Shown: piece after piece, positions 1-6,620 of the stretch | How positions within the stretch are numbered: position 1 is the first letter of the stretch | How the letters are laid out: every line of letters begins with the position of its first letter | Assembly (NCBI GenBank): GCA_016839905.1 | Contig: JAEOTJ010000442.1 | Span: 1 to 8,296, forward strand | DNA length: 8,296 nucleotides | DNA from: Promethearchaeota archaeon | GTDB taxonomy: Archaea; Asgardarchaeota; Lokiarchaeia; Sigynarchaeales; SOKP01 | Direction of reading: 5' to 3' | The notes under the pieces: generated by a model | Databases searched by the model: none | Told to the model about the DNA's origin: nothing | The model's input: only the letters and a program-made list of their open reading frames with translations | Program-made: the position numbers and the translations under genes

Positions 1-26
1 ATCATCAGAGAACTTAATTCTAGAAT

Positions 27-215
27 CTATTCATTAGGATAGAACAATAGATCTCCCTTAACTAATACACCCTTATCACAATTAGAGCATGCAATCTTAC
101 CCGTAATAATACTTTTAGAATAAAATTCCCCTAATGGTATTTTTTTCCCACATGCAGAACAAATCGATTTTGTTTTGTGTAATGCTAGGTCTTTTTCTTC
201 AGTTTTTTCCACCAT
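27..215 (-). CDS. Small zinc-ribbon protein (62 aa)
   Basis: A 62-residue protein with two CxxC knuckles, C19/C22 (CSAC) and C43/C46 (CSNC), 20 residues apart. This is the layout of a single zinc ribbon binding one structural zinc. There is no signal peptide or membrane segment, so it is probably cytosolic. The first 17 residues are charged (Glu/Lys) and probably disordered. Such stand-alone ribbons are common in archaea and usually bind nucleic acid or protein partners, but nothing here fixes a partner, so the role is unknown. The ATG at 215 is well supported: on the minus strand AAAGGAA (222-228) precedes it by six bases, and a TATA-like box lies about 40 bases upstream. The stop is TAG. 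The gene is divergent from the 1135-aa gene and shares a 221-base intergenic region with it. Confidence 0.8.
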   Translation of the reverse strand: MVEKTEEKDLALHKTKSICSACGKKIPLGEFYSKSIITGKIACSNCDKGVLVKGDLLFYPNE

Positions 216-221
216 AACAAA

Positions 222-228
222 TTCCTTT
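222..228 (-). promoter_or_regulatory. Ribosome binding site of the 62-aa zinc-ribbon gene
   Basis: Read on the minus strand this is AAAGGAA, six bases before the ATG at 215. It is the clearest Shine-Dalgarno-like site in the window and it fixes the start of this gene. Confidence 0.6.
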
Positions 229-247
229 CAATCAATTTTATTACTAC

Positions 248-264
248 ACTATTTTATAAATAGT
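248..264 (-). promoter_or_regulatory. TATA promoter embedded in a 17-base palindrome
   Basis: The arms ACTATTT and AAATAGT are perfect inverted repeats around a TAT centre, so the TATA-like sequence sits inside a two-fold symmetric site. Its centre is about 41 bases upstream of the minus-strand ATG at 215. Initiation about 25 bases downstream of the box would give a leader of roughly 15 bases that just includes the AAAGGAA site, so the geometry is right for an archaeal promoter. A dimeric repressor on the palindrome would block TBP binding. That regulatory reading is inference. Confidence 0.45.
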
Positions 265-361
265 AATCCTGATATTAATTTCTATGTAAATTTTAAATAA
301 ATAATTTAGGAAATAATACACATTTTTTATAAAACAATATTGAAACATTAGAGTATCCCAA

Positions 362-369
362 TTATATAT
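362..369 (+). promoter_or_regulatory. Possible TATA box for the 1135-aa gene
   Basis: TTATATAT in the divergent intergenic region. Initiation about 25 bases downstream (near 391) would give a leader of about 45 bases to the TTG at 437. The surrounding DNA is very AT-rich and a second TATA-like stretch occurs near 325-334, so the assignment is weak. Confidence 0.3.
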
Positions 370-436
370 TTTCTATGTTATAGGAATTCTTTTTAACGAT
401 GTATTGTTGGAACGGTTAGTCTAGGATCAATTAATC

Positions 437-3400
437 TTGGACCATCAAGATCAAGAGAAAAAGGCTAATACATTCCTCCGTGATAAAGATTTCAAGGAAA
501 CAATGTTATCCGAAGAAGTTAAAGTCTCGGCCAGGAGTGAGGTTGATACAAAAGCCCTTACAGGTAATATGCAGGCGATTTACATGCCTGTTAGCGTTTC
601 AAATAGAACACGTGCTTATAATGGAACAGTAATACTTGCTAAAGCGGATCAGAGAAAATCTACAAGTAATGCCTTATTCTATGACCAAATAAAATTCAAG
701 GAATTAGAAATGGATTATAACCTCCAAACAAGGGATTTTGATTCTTATACGTCTGATTCTGATGAAATATCTTCCATATTTGATCTGAAATATCTTGTGC
801 AAACTGCTTTTTCATCCTTAAAATTTACAGGCCTCTTCGAAGATCTTGATGAAGAAGTAGATACTTCTGATATAAAATACAGAAAAAATTCCATTGGGTA
901 TCTCGAGAGGGAAATTAAAGACGTATCTGATGGGTATTATGATAAAATCATTCCATACATGGAAAATTCAGGGGATGCTTTTATCCCAACACTTCAATTT
1001 GCCAGATCTCAGGGTGGATTCCCAATTCCTGAATTTTACCTGAATTACCCCATATTTGTTACCGAAGATGGGTATGATGATTTATTAGATATTAAAGAAG
1101 AAGACGAAACTGAGTTTTATCACTTAATATATAAGATGATTGATGGAGATTCGCAGACCATCCAAGTAATTCCCGAAGATATCGCAGGTGAGATGAGATA
1201 CCCCGTAGACAAATTGGGTATTGTAGCAATGGGATTCTCAGGAATACCGATCCCCCTTGGAGAGTTTAAAAATGATGGGGAATCTTTTACCTATGATATT
1301 CAAACAGGAGCTCTCACTTTCACGGGTCTTCGTGAAACAATAAAAAATTACGGATCTTTATTGATAGTGATTTACCTTCCAAAATATGTTAAAATTTCTG
1401 ATGATTATGAAGGTATTTCAGAAGAAAAGAAGAATACCATTGCCGCCATGCAATCTCTCCATGCATCAGTGCTCGAATATTGCTATCAAAGTCAATTAGC
1501 GGAAGAACATGAAACAGCCATTCAAAACATCGAATACACGACGAAGGTGACAATGATAAGCACCATAATTACAAGTGCTGTAATGTTTGCTTCGGGTAAG
1601 GGATCTTTTACTCAAATCATTACGGGAGGTTTTAAAGAAAGCTTCGAAGAAATCTGGGTTGATCCCTTCATAGAAGCTACCATTGCGGACGTGGTTGAGG
1701 CTTTTGGTGGAGATGAATTCATGCAGGAAATGATGGCAATCGTTGTAGAAACGGTGAGGGAAAGCATATCAGGCGGTATCTCTGCAGGAAAACAACAGAC
1801 TAATAATCAGAAATTCAATACTAATTTGCAACAACGAGTGGACGCTTCGTATCAAAAAACAGGAGTTAATCCCTCAATAAAGCAAAAACAAGCAATGGCA
1901 CGAGAGATCCGGCAAGAAATGCAACAAGAGAAGCAAAGTAAAAAACTTCATAAACTAGGTAAATATAGGAAGCAAATGTTATCCGTGCTCGGAACCCTGA
2001 CCTTTCTCGCAGGTAGCGTGGTTGGCATATCAAGTGGAATCACTTTTCTCGGTCTTGCTGTAGGGATTAAACACATGAGCTCATTTGGAGGCGATCAACG
2101 GTTAAATAATAGAGAAATGAAAGCCACCTTGAAACAGGTAGCAAAGGCACATGATAAGGGTAAGCTTGATCCATCTGTTAGAGCAGAATTAAAAAGACTA
2201 CTTTTTATTGATTATGTTCAAAATAATAAAGAAGCATTAACCACGAAACCAACGGATACTAATGAGAAATTAATAACCATTGAAAACATTAATCCGGATG
2301 TCGAAGGTAATGAAAAAATAACGATAAAGGAAGATACATTTGATAATTTTAACAGTTTTATGGATAGTTATTTTAAAGAAAGAACATCCACTTCAAACTT
2401 TAGGTTAAAAAAGTCTAAAGTTTATAGATTAAAAACTGGCTCCTTAACCGGAATATTAGGAATAGGAGATGTTGTGGCTGCTCAAAAAGTGAGAGCGTTT
2501 TCCAAGTATAATAAAGGAGACCTTTTAGTATATATTGATGATGATGGAAATTATGTAATTCATTTGGTAAAAGCAGTTAAAAAGGATAGTGATGGAACTT
2601 ATTATCAAATGACGGGCTTGAATCAGGAACCAGATGAACAAAGAGTTCGTAAGAATGACATTGTAGGAAAAGTACGCTATTCAACCAAAAATATGCAAGA
2701 ATTATTAGACCTCGAGGCTCAAGGAAAAATAGAAATACAGGACGCATTAGGAAATGATGCGAAATATGTTATTCTCCGAGAACCATCTGATCTCCTTTCA
2801 GAAATAAAGACAAGAATTGATGAAATATTTTCTGAAAAATTTAAATATAAAACAGATCCAGAAGGTAATCCATTATATGTAATAACAGAAAAAACTACTG
2901 GTAAAACGGATATTTATAAAGAATTGCAAGAACTTATTGTTCAATTGCCTGATAAATTACATTCTAGTTTATTAGAACAAAACTTATTTCTTAAAATAAT
3001 GAAACAAGAAAAGATTATTGAAGGTCAAGATAAATTTTACACGAGTAAGCAGTTAGATGCCTTCCTATATATTTTAGAGTCTTATGGGGGGGAAAGGAAT
3101 TATGAATTCTCTGAGGCTTGTTCTCAAACCGTACGAGAAATAAAAAAGTTTGCTAGAAAACATAAAATACATCTTCAAGGGTTCGATCCTTATCATAAAA
3201 GCTGGCATAAAGATCCCGTCAAAGGAGCTCTTGTTTTAGATAAAATAAATAAATATGGTGGATTTGATTTGGCTTTGGGAAAAATGCTAAAAGATAAAAT
3301 CTTTCAAAAAGGAGGTTTAAAATATCATATACAACATTGGAGAACTAAATTAAATGCTCTTGTAAGAAAAAAGTCGATCTCTGTACATGATACCTTAGTG

Positions 3401-3844
3401 ACTGACGCCGGTACTCATAAGAGTGAGTATGATACTGCATTAACAGAAGAGGATCAGAAGAATCTTATTCAATACTGGGATAGGCTTATGAAAAAAGGTA
3501 TGGAACAGGGTGAATTAAATTATGTATCTGAGGAAGATAATGATATTTTGGATGTGTTTAGAGACTTGGAAGTCGGAAAAGGAAAAGAAAAGAAACCAGT
3601 TTATGAAAAATATTTATGGGTAATGAAAGATATGATCAAACAACTTAATATATTTATAGACGCTAAGACAAGTGTGAATAGTAAAGTAGATGTTGATGAA
3701 TATATTGGAGACTTTCTTCCCACTGTCCTTGAAAGATGGAGAGAAAACGGACATAGTCAAATTACAATTGAACAACAAATAGCAAATGTAGATGCGGCAC
3801 ATAATAACGATTTAACGAGAAAATATAAGTATAATTATAACTAA
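437..3844 (+). CDS. Large membrane protein with an embedded S26B signal-peptidase-like domain (1135 aa)
   Basis: I do not recognise the full-length family. Residues 1-365 are soluble, acidic and of unknown fold. A weak hydrophobic stretch lies at 371-388, and a strong glycine-rich one at 514-545 follows a basic helix (KLHKLGKYRKQ); it could be one long or two short membrane helices. Residues 660-750 resemble the S26B/Sec11 signal peptidase core. TGSL with Ser669 stands exactly as SGSM does before GD (G677-D678). A second GD follows at 694-695, then IHL with His709 in the place of the catalytic HR. PDE (Asp733) matches the second catalytic-region Asp, and DIVGKV (741-746) matches the terminal strand. 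The Asp of the usual KGD motif is Leu728. Residues 860-1135 are helical and His/Trp-bearing, for example DPYHKSWHKDP near 917. The TTG at 437 is the first possible start after an in-frame TAG at 422; TAGGAT lies nine bases before it. The ATG at 503 (M23), preceded by AAGGAA, is an alternative. There is no signal peptide. Poly-T follows the stop. Confidence 0.75.
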   Translation: MDHQDQEKKANTFLRDKDFKETMLSEEVKVSARSEVDTKALTGNMQAIYMPVSVSNRTRAYNGTVILAKADQRKSTSNALFYDQIKFKELEMDYNLQTRDFDSYTSDSDEISSIFDLKYLVQTAFSSLKFTGLFEDLDEEVDTSDIKYRKNSIGYLEREIKDVSDGYYDKIIPYMENSGDAFIPTLQFARSQGGFPIPEFYLNYPIFVTEDGYDDLLDIKEEDETEFYHLIYKMIDGDSQTIQVIPEDIAGEMRYPVDKLGIVAMGFSGIPIPLGEFKNDGESFTYDIQTGALTFTGLRETIKNYGSLLIVIYLPKYVKISDDYEGISEEKKNTIAAMQSLHASVLEYCYQSQLAEEHETAIQNIEYTTKVTMISTIITSAVMFASGKGSFTQIITGGFKESFEEIWVDPFIEATIADVVEAFGGDEFMQEMMAIVVETVRESISGGISAGKQQTNNQKFNTNLQQRVDASYQKTGVNPSIKQKQAMAREIRQEMQQEKQSKKLHKLGKYRKQMLSVLGTLTFLAGSVVGISSGITFLGLAVGIKHMSSFGGDQRLNNREMKATLKQVAKAHDKGKLDPSVRAELKRLLFIDYVQNNKEALTTKPTDTNEKLITIENINPDVEGNEKITIKEDTFDNFNSFMDSYFKERTSTSNFRLKKSKVYRLKTGSLTGILGIGDVVAAQKVRAFSKYNKGDLLVYIDDDGNYVIHLVKAVKKDSDGTYYQMTGLNQEPDEQRVRKNDIVGKVRYSTKNMQELLDLEAQGKIEIQDALGNDAKYVILREPSDLLSEIKTRIDEIFSEKFKYKTDPEGNPLYVITEKTTGKTDIYKELQELIVQLPDKLHSSLLEQNLFLKIMKQEKIIEGQDKFYTSKQLDAFLYILESYGGERNYEFSEACSQTVREIKKFARKHKIHLQGFDPYHKSWHKDPVKGALVLDKINKYGGFDLALGKMLKDKIFQKGGLKYHIQHWRTKLNALVRKKSISVHDTLVTDAGTHKSEYDTALTEEDQKNLIQYWDRLMKKGMEQGELNYVSEEDNDILDVFRDLEVGKGKEKKPVYEKYLWVMKDMIKQLNIFIDAKTSVNSKVDVDEYIGDFLPTVLERWRENGHSQITIEQQIANVDAAHNNDLTRKYKYNYN

Positions 3845-3851
3845 TTTTTTT
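3845..3851 (+). terminator. Poly-T tract after the 1135-aa gene
   Basis: Seven consecutive T residues start immediately after the TAA. Archaeal RNA polymerase terminates at such tracts, so some transcripts may end here. The next gene starts only 34 bases later and may depend on read-through. Confidence 0.35.
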
Positions 3852-3884
3852 AATAATTAATAAAGATATGAAAATGTAAGAAAA

Positions 3885-4214
3885 ATGCGACACGGTAAAA
3901 GAATAACCCTGACCAATTCATATCTGATTAATTTAAGATTAAATCTCAGAAAAATAATTGTTAGTGCTTATGACCAATATAGTGATGAGTTACACGAGGA
4001 AATAATGAAAATCTCGAAAGCATTGAAAAAAGATTATGAAAATGATGAATTACATAAAAAACGTTCTTCTTATAGGAAAAAAAAAAGAATATTAATGAAT
4101 TACTATAATGATTCTATTATAAGATGTGGAACCTGTAATACTATTAAAGGAGATAGAATATACCATAAAAAATATGAGGAATGGTATTGTCCCAAATGTT
4201 ATTCAAGGAAATAG
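3885..4214 (+). CDS. Basic protein with C-terminal zinc ribbon (109 aa)
   Basis: Residues 1-75 are helical and strongly basic, including a KKRSSYRKKKR stretch at 58-68. The C-terminus carries CGTC (C81/C84) and CPKC (C102/C105), a canonical four-Cys zinc ribbon. A basic helical body plus a zinc ribbon suggests nucleic-acid binding; that is inference, and the family is unrecognised. The protein is soluble and lacks a signal peptide. It lies 40 bases downstream of the 1135-aa gene on the same strand, so the two may be cotranscribed. If the large protein is a toxin-like effector, this would be the position of a cognate immunity or accessory gene, but nothing in the sequence proves that. The ATG at 3885 is the first in this frame after stops, and no clear Shine-Dalgarno site precedes it. 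The stop is TAG. Confidence 0.7.
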   Translation: MRHGKRITLTNSYLINLRLNLRKIIVSAYDQYSDELHEEIMKISKALKKDYENDELHKKRSSYRKKKRILMNYYNDSIIRCGTCNTIKGDRIYHKKYEEWYCPKCYSRK

Positions 4215-4224
4215 AGTTGATGAG

Positions 4225-4251
4225 TTTTTTCTTTTTATTTTGCCCTTTTTT
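4225..4251 (+). terminator. Multiple poly-T terminator tracts
   Basis: T runs of six, five, four and six bases lie within 27 bases, starting 11 bases after the stop of the 109-aa gene. This is the typical archaeal intrinsic terminator layout, without a hairpin. It probably ends the transcript of the two preceding plus-strand genes. Confidence 0.6.
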
Positions 4252-4454
4252 ATTTATTATCTTACTATATCAAAATAAGACCTTTAAGGTAAATATTTTT
4301 TGTACTTAATAATTTTCATTAAGAATGTGTTAATTTCATTTGTTATAACAGCATTCATTCTTTTAAATTATATTATTGGAAATAAAAAATTTTATATATA
4401 CAACTTAATGTTCCAATGAATTTTTATTTCATTTTGTTGAATTTAGAAGAGGAG
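4252..4454. other. AT-rich intergenic region without a gene
   Basis: Between the terminator tracts and the LRR promoter I see no coding frame longer than about 15 codons, no RNA gene and no convincing repeat. It holds an 11-base palindrome ACCTTTAAGGT (4280-4290) and a second TATA-like stretch near 4390-4400. Either could be regulatory for the LRR gene or chance in AT-rich DNA. Confidence 0.5.
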
Positions 4455-4462
4455 TTTATATA
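4455..4462 (+). promoter_or_regulatory. TATA box of the LRR gene
   Basis: TTTATATA is preceded by a purine-rich AGAAGAGGAG, which could serve as a TFB recognition element. It lies 57 bases upstream of the ATG at 4519, predicting a leader of about 35 bases. A second TATA-like motif at 4482-4487 would instead give a nearly leaderless transcript. No Shine-Dalgarno site is visible before the start. Confidence 0.5.
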
Positions 4463-4518
4463 GTTTAAAAGCAAGAACTACTTATATCTAGCATAAGAAA
4501 AAAAAAAGTAGAAAATTC

Positions 4519-6495
4519 ATGGACATGAAAGAAATCGTAAAATATGAGGGAAAAATAATTCCTGTTGTGGATGGAATATTAGATCTAGTAGAAAGGGATA
4601 TTAGAGATTTATCCGAGATTGAAGGATTAGACAAGTTAACATCCCTCCAAGAGTTAGATCTATCTCAAAATGAATTAACTTCTCTCCCCGAATCAATTGG
4701 TAATCTTACATCGCTTCAAAAGTTAACCCTAAGAGGGTGTGGATTAGTTTCGCTTCCCGAATCAATTGGCAACCTCACATCGCTTAAAAAGCTAAATGTA
4801 GTAGTAAATAAATTAACTTCTCTCCCCGAATCAATTGGTAATCTCACATCGCTCCAAAAGTTATATCTATCTCGGAATGAATTAACTTCTCTCCCTGAGT
4901 CCATTGGTAACCTCACATCGCTCCAAAAGTTAAGTTTAACTTGGAATGAATTAACTTTTCTCCCTGAGTCCATTGGAAACCTCACATCACTTAAAGAATT
5001 TTTATTATATAATAATCAATTGATGGCTCTTCCGGAGTCATTTGGACAACTCTCCTCATTGAGGACATTACATTTAGGAAATAATAAGTTAGAAACCCTC
5101 CCAGGGTCCATTGGGAATTTAGTGTCCCTTAAGGAACTTAATTTAAGTATGAATACTTTAAATTCACTCCCCGAATCGATTATTAACCTTAAAGCGCTCA
5201 AAAACCTACGCTTAAATTTAATTAATTCCACCTCACTCCCCAAATCAATTGGTAATCTGAAATCGCTTAGGATACTTATAATTGGCTTTTACCGGATGAA
5301 TTCTCTTCCTGAATCAATTGGTAACTTAAAATCTCTCAAGGACCTTAGACTAGGGTGTGCTGATTCAGCAAATATCCAAGAGTCAAACAATAACTTAAAA
5401 TCACTCCAAGAACCTAATTTAAGTAATTTTAAAGCATTGACTTCACTTCCTGAGAACATCGGGAATCTACAATCCCTTCAAACACTCGAATTAAGGAATT
5501 TTAAAGAATTAACTTCACTTCCTGAGAGCATAGGGAATTTAAAATCACTCCAGAAACTAGGTTTAAATTTTTGCAAAGCATTAACTTTACTTCCTGAGAG
5601 CATCGGGGCCTTGCAATCCCTCCAATATCTCGATTTATTTGAGTGCGAAGCATTAACTTTGCTTCCCGAGAGCATCGGGAATCTACAGAACCTCCAAACA
5701 CTTGATTTAAAATCTTGTAAATCATTAATTTCGCTTCCCGAGAGCATCGGGAACATACAATCCCTCCAAAAACTAGTTTTAAAATCTTGTACAGCATTAA
5801 CTTCGCTTCCCGAGAGCATCGGGAACTTACAATCCCTCCAAACACTTGATCTGGAATCCTGCAAATCATTAATTTCGCTTCCCGAGAGCATTGGAAACTT
5901 AGAGTCCCTTAAAATACTAAATTGGCACCAAAAGTATCCTTTATCAAGAAATCAATTGATCGAATTTTTGTATGATTTGGATCAGGTGGTGGGTAGCTGT
6001 CAAACTAATTTGGATTTATCAAGAAAAATCTTGACGGACTTGGGTATTAAGAAAAGCGATCAGGATATATTTTTGGATACTTTATATGAACACGGAGGAC
6101 ATTGTGACTGTGAAATTTTACTTAACGCATACTCTGAGATACTGAATGATTATAATCTTGACGAAGACCACGTAAATCTATTAACCAGATCCTTAATAAA
6201 GGAGAGGGAAACCAATGAGTTTATGAAGAGAAAAGGATTCCATCTCCCGAATTTTGAAATAATGAGGGGTTATTTAAAAAATTGGGGATTTAAAATAAAA
6301 TTTGGTATAAGTATGTTTAATGGTGATGCAATAGAATTTCTCATTGACCTCATTATCGAGAAGAAGATTGTTGTTGAAGAAATTGAAAAAAAAATTAAAC
6401 CACTAGTAGAGGCTTCATTAAAATATACGGAAAGAAAAAAGCTGAGAGCTAAGGATATTCGACATGTTTTAAAAACCCGAGCCTTTAACTTATAA
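4519..6495 (+). CDS. LRR protein with DUF2695-like and histone-fold-like C-terminus (658 aa)
   Basis: Residues 21-42 form an SDS22-like 22-residue LRR (LDLVERDIRDLSEIEGL). Eleven 23-residue LRRs follow at 43-295 (LxxLxLxxNxLxxLPESIGNL, Shoc2/plant type; the eleventh is degenerate), then seven 24-residue LRRs at 296-463. Together they form one curved protein-binding solenoid. Residues about 478-540 resemble DUF2695: Cys494, an LSRKIL helix, then GGHCDCEILLNA (526-537), with Cys529 and Cys531 as likely metal ligands. The last 70 residues resemble a histone fold. GDAIEFLIDLI (602-612) opens a long central helix, and ERKKLRAKDIRHVLK (638-652) matches the archaeal histone loop and last helix (GRKTIKAEDIELARK). 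There is no signal peptide or membrane segment, so it is intracellular. A scaffold that links a partner bound by the LRRs to DNA or to a histone-like partner is a reasonable inference. The ATG at 4519 is used; the ATG at 4525 is equally possible. It is transcribed from its own promoter. Confidence 0.85.
   Translation: MDMKEIVKYEGKIIPVVDGILDLVERDIRDLSEIEGLDKLTSLQELDLSQNELTSLPESIGNLTSLQKLTLRGCGLVSLPESIGNLTSLKKLNVVVNKLTSLPESIGNLTSLQKLYLSRNELTSLPESIGNLTSLQKLSLTWNELTFLPESIGNLTSLKEFLLYNNQLMALPESFGQLSSLRTLHLGNNKLETLPGSIGNLVSLKELNLSMNTLNSLPESIINLKALKNLRLNLINSTSLPKSIGNLKSLRILIIGFYRMNSLPESIGNLKSLKDLRLGCADSANIQESNNNLKSLQEPNLSNFKALTSLPENIGNLQSLQTLELRNFKELTSLPESIGNLKSLQKLGLNFCKALTLLPESIGALQSLQYLDLFECEALTLLPESIGNLQNLQTLDLKSCKSLISLPESIGNIQSLQKLVLKSCTALTSLPESIGNLQSLQTLDLESCKSLISLPESIGNLESLKILNWHQKYPLSRNQLIEFLYDLDQVVGSCQTNLDLSRKILTDLGIKKSDQDIFLDTLYEHGGHCDCEILLNAYSEILNDYNLDEDHVNLLTRSLIKERETNEFMKRKGFHLPNFEIMRGYLKNWGFKIKFGISMFNGDAIEFLIDLIIEKKIVVEEIEKKIKPLVEASLKYTERKKLRAKDIRHVLKTRAFNL
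4645..5403 (+). repeat. Eleven tandem 69-base LRR units (23 aa each)
   Basis: The block is exactly 11 x 69 bases. Wherever the PES motif has serine it uses TCN codons (TCA, TCC or TCG). Units 1 to 5 are the most alike; units 6 to 11 are more diverged, and the last has lost most consensus leucines. Confidence 0.85.
5404..5907 (+). repeat. Seven tandem 72-base LRR units (24 aa each)
   Basis: The block is exactly 7 x 72 bases. The PES serine is AGC in six units and AAC (Asn) in the first. Units 4 to 6 share near-identical DNA around CCCGAGAGCATCGGGAA, indicating recent duplication. The Asn-ladder position is Phe in the first two units and Cys in the last five. Confidence 0.85.
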
Positions 6496-6562
6496 AGATT
6501 TAAAAATTGAGAATCCCATTAATATCTTAACAATTGTTTAACAAGAAATCAAAATATCCATC

Positions 6563-6569
6563 TTTTTTT
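6563..6569 (+). terminator. Poly-T tract downstream of the LRR gene
   Basis: Seven T residues lie 67 bases after the LRR stop, followed by further T-rich sequence. It is a plausible terminator for the plus-strand LRR transcript, facing the convergent zinc-ribbon gene. An imperfect palindrome with core AACAATTGTT (6529-6538) lies just before it. Confidence 0.4.
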
Positions 6570-6620
6570 CATTCTTTCTGAATTATTGTCATCTAATATT
6601 CTTTCAAATGTTCTATGGGC

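Noticed and set aside
1..42. Plus-strand frame IIRELNSRIYSLG ending in TAG at 40-42, possible end of an upstream gene
   Set aside because: Only 13 codons are visible and it overlaps the minus-strand zinc-ribbon gene; too little to support.
399..419. Six-codon leader peptide MYCWNG before the giant gene
   Set aside because: A short chance frame in AT-rich DNA; no attenuator-like structure follows.
3614..3802. 62-codon minus-strand frame
   Set aside because: It lies wholly inside the 1135-aa gene and its Ile/Tyr/Phe-rich product reflects antisense AT-rich DNA.
4716..5891. Four minus-strand open frames with repeated peptides such as PMDSGR and MLSGSE
   Set aside because: They are antisense readings of the LRR repeats; their periodicity is that of the 69- and 72-base units and the plus frame has clear LRR consensus.
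5404..5907. Regularly spaced near-identical DNA resembling a CRISPR array
   Set aside because: Units are exactly 72 bases, contiguous, in frame with a coding LRR, and have no variable spacers.
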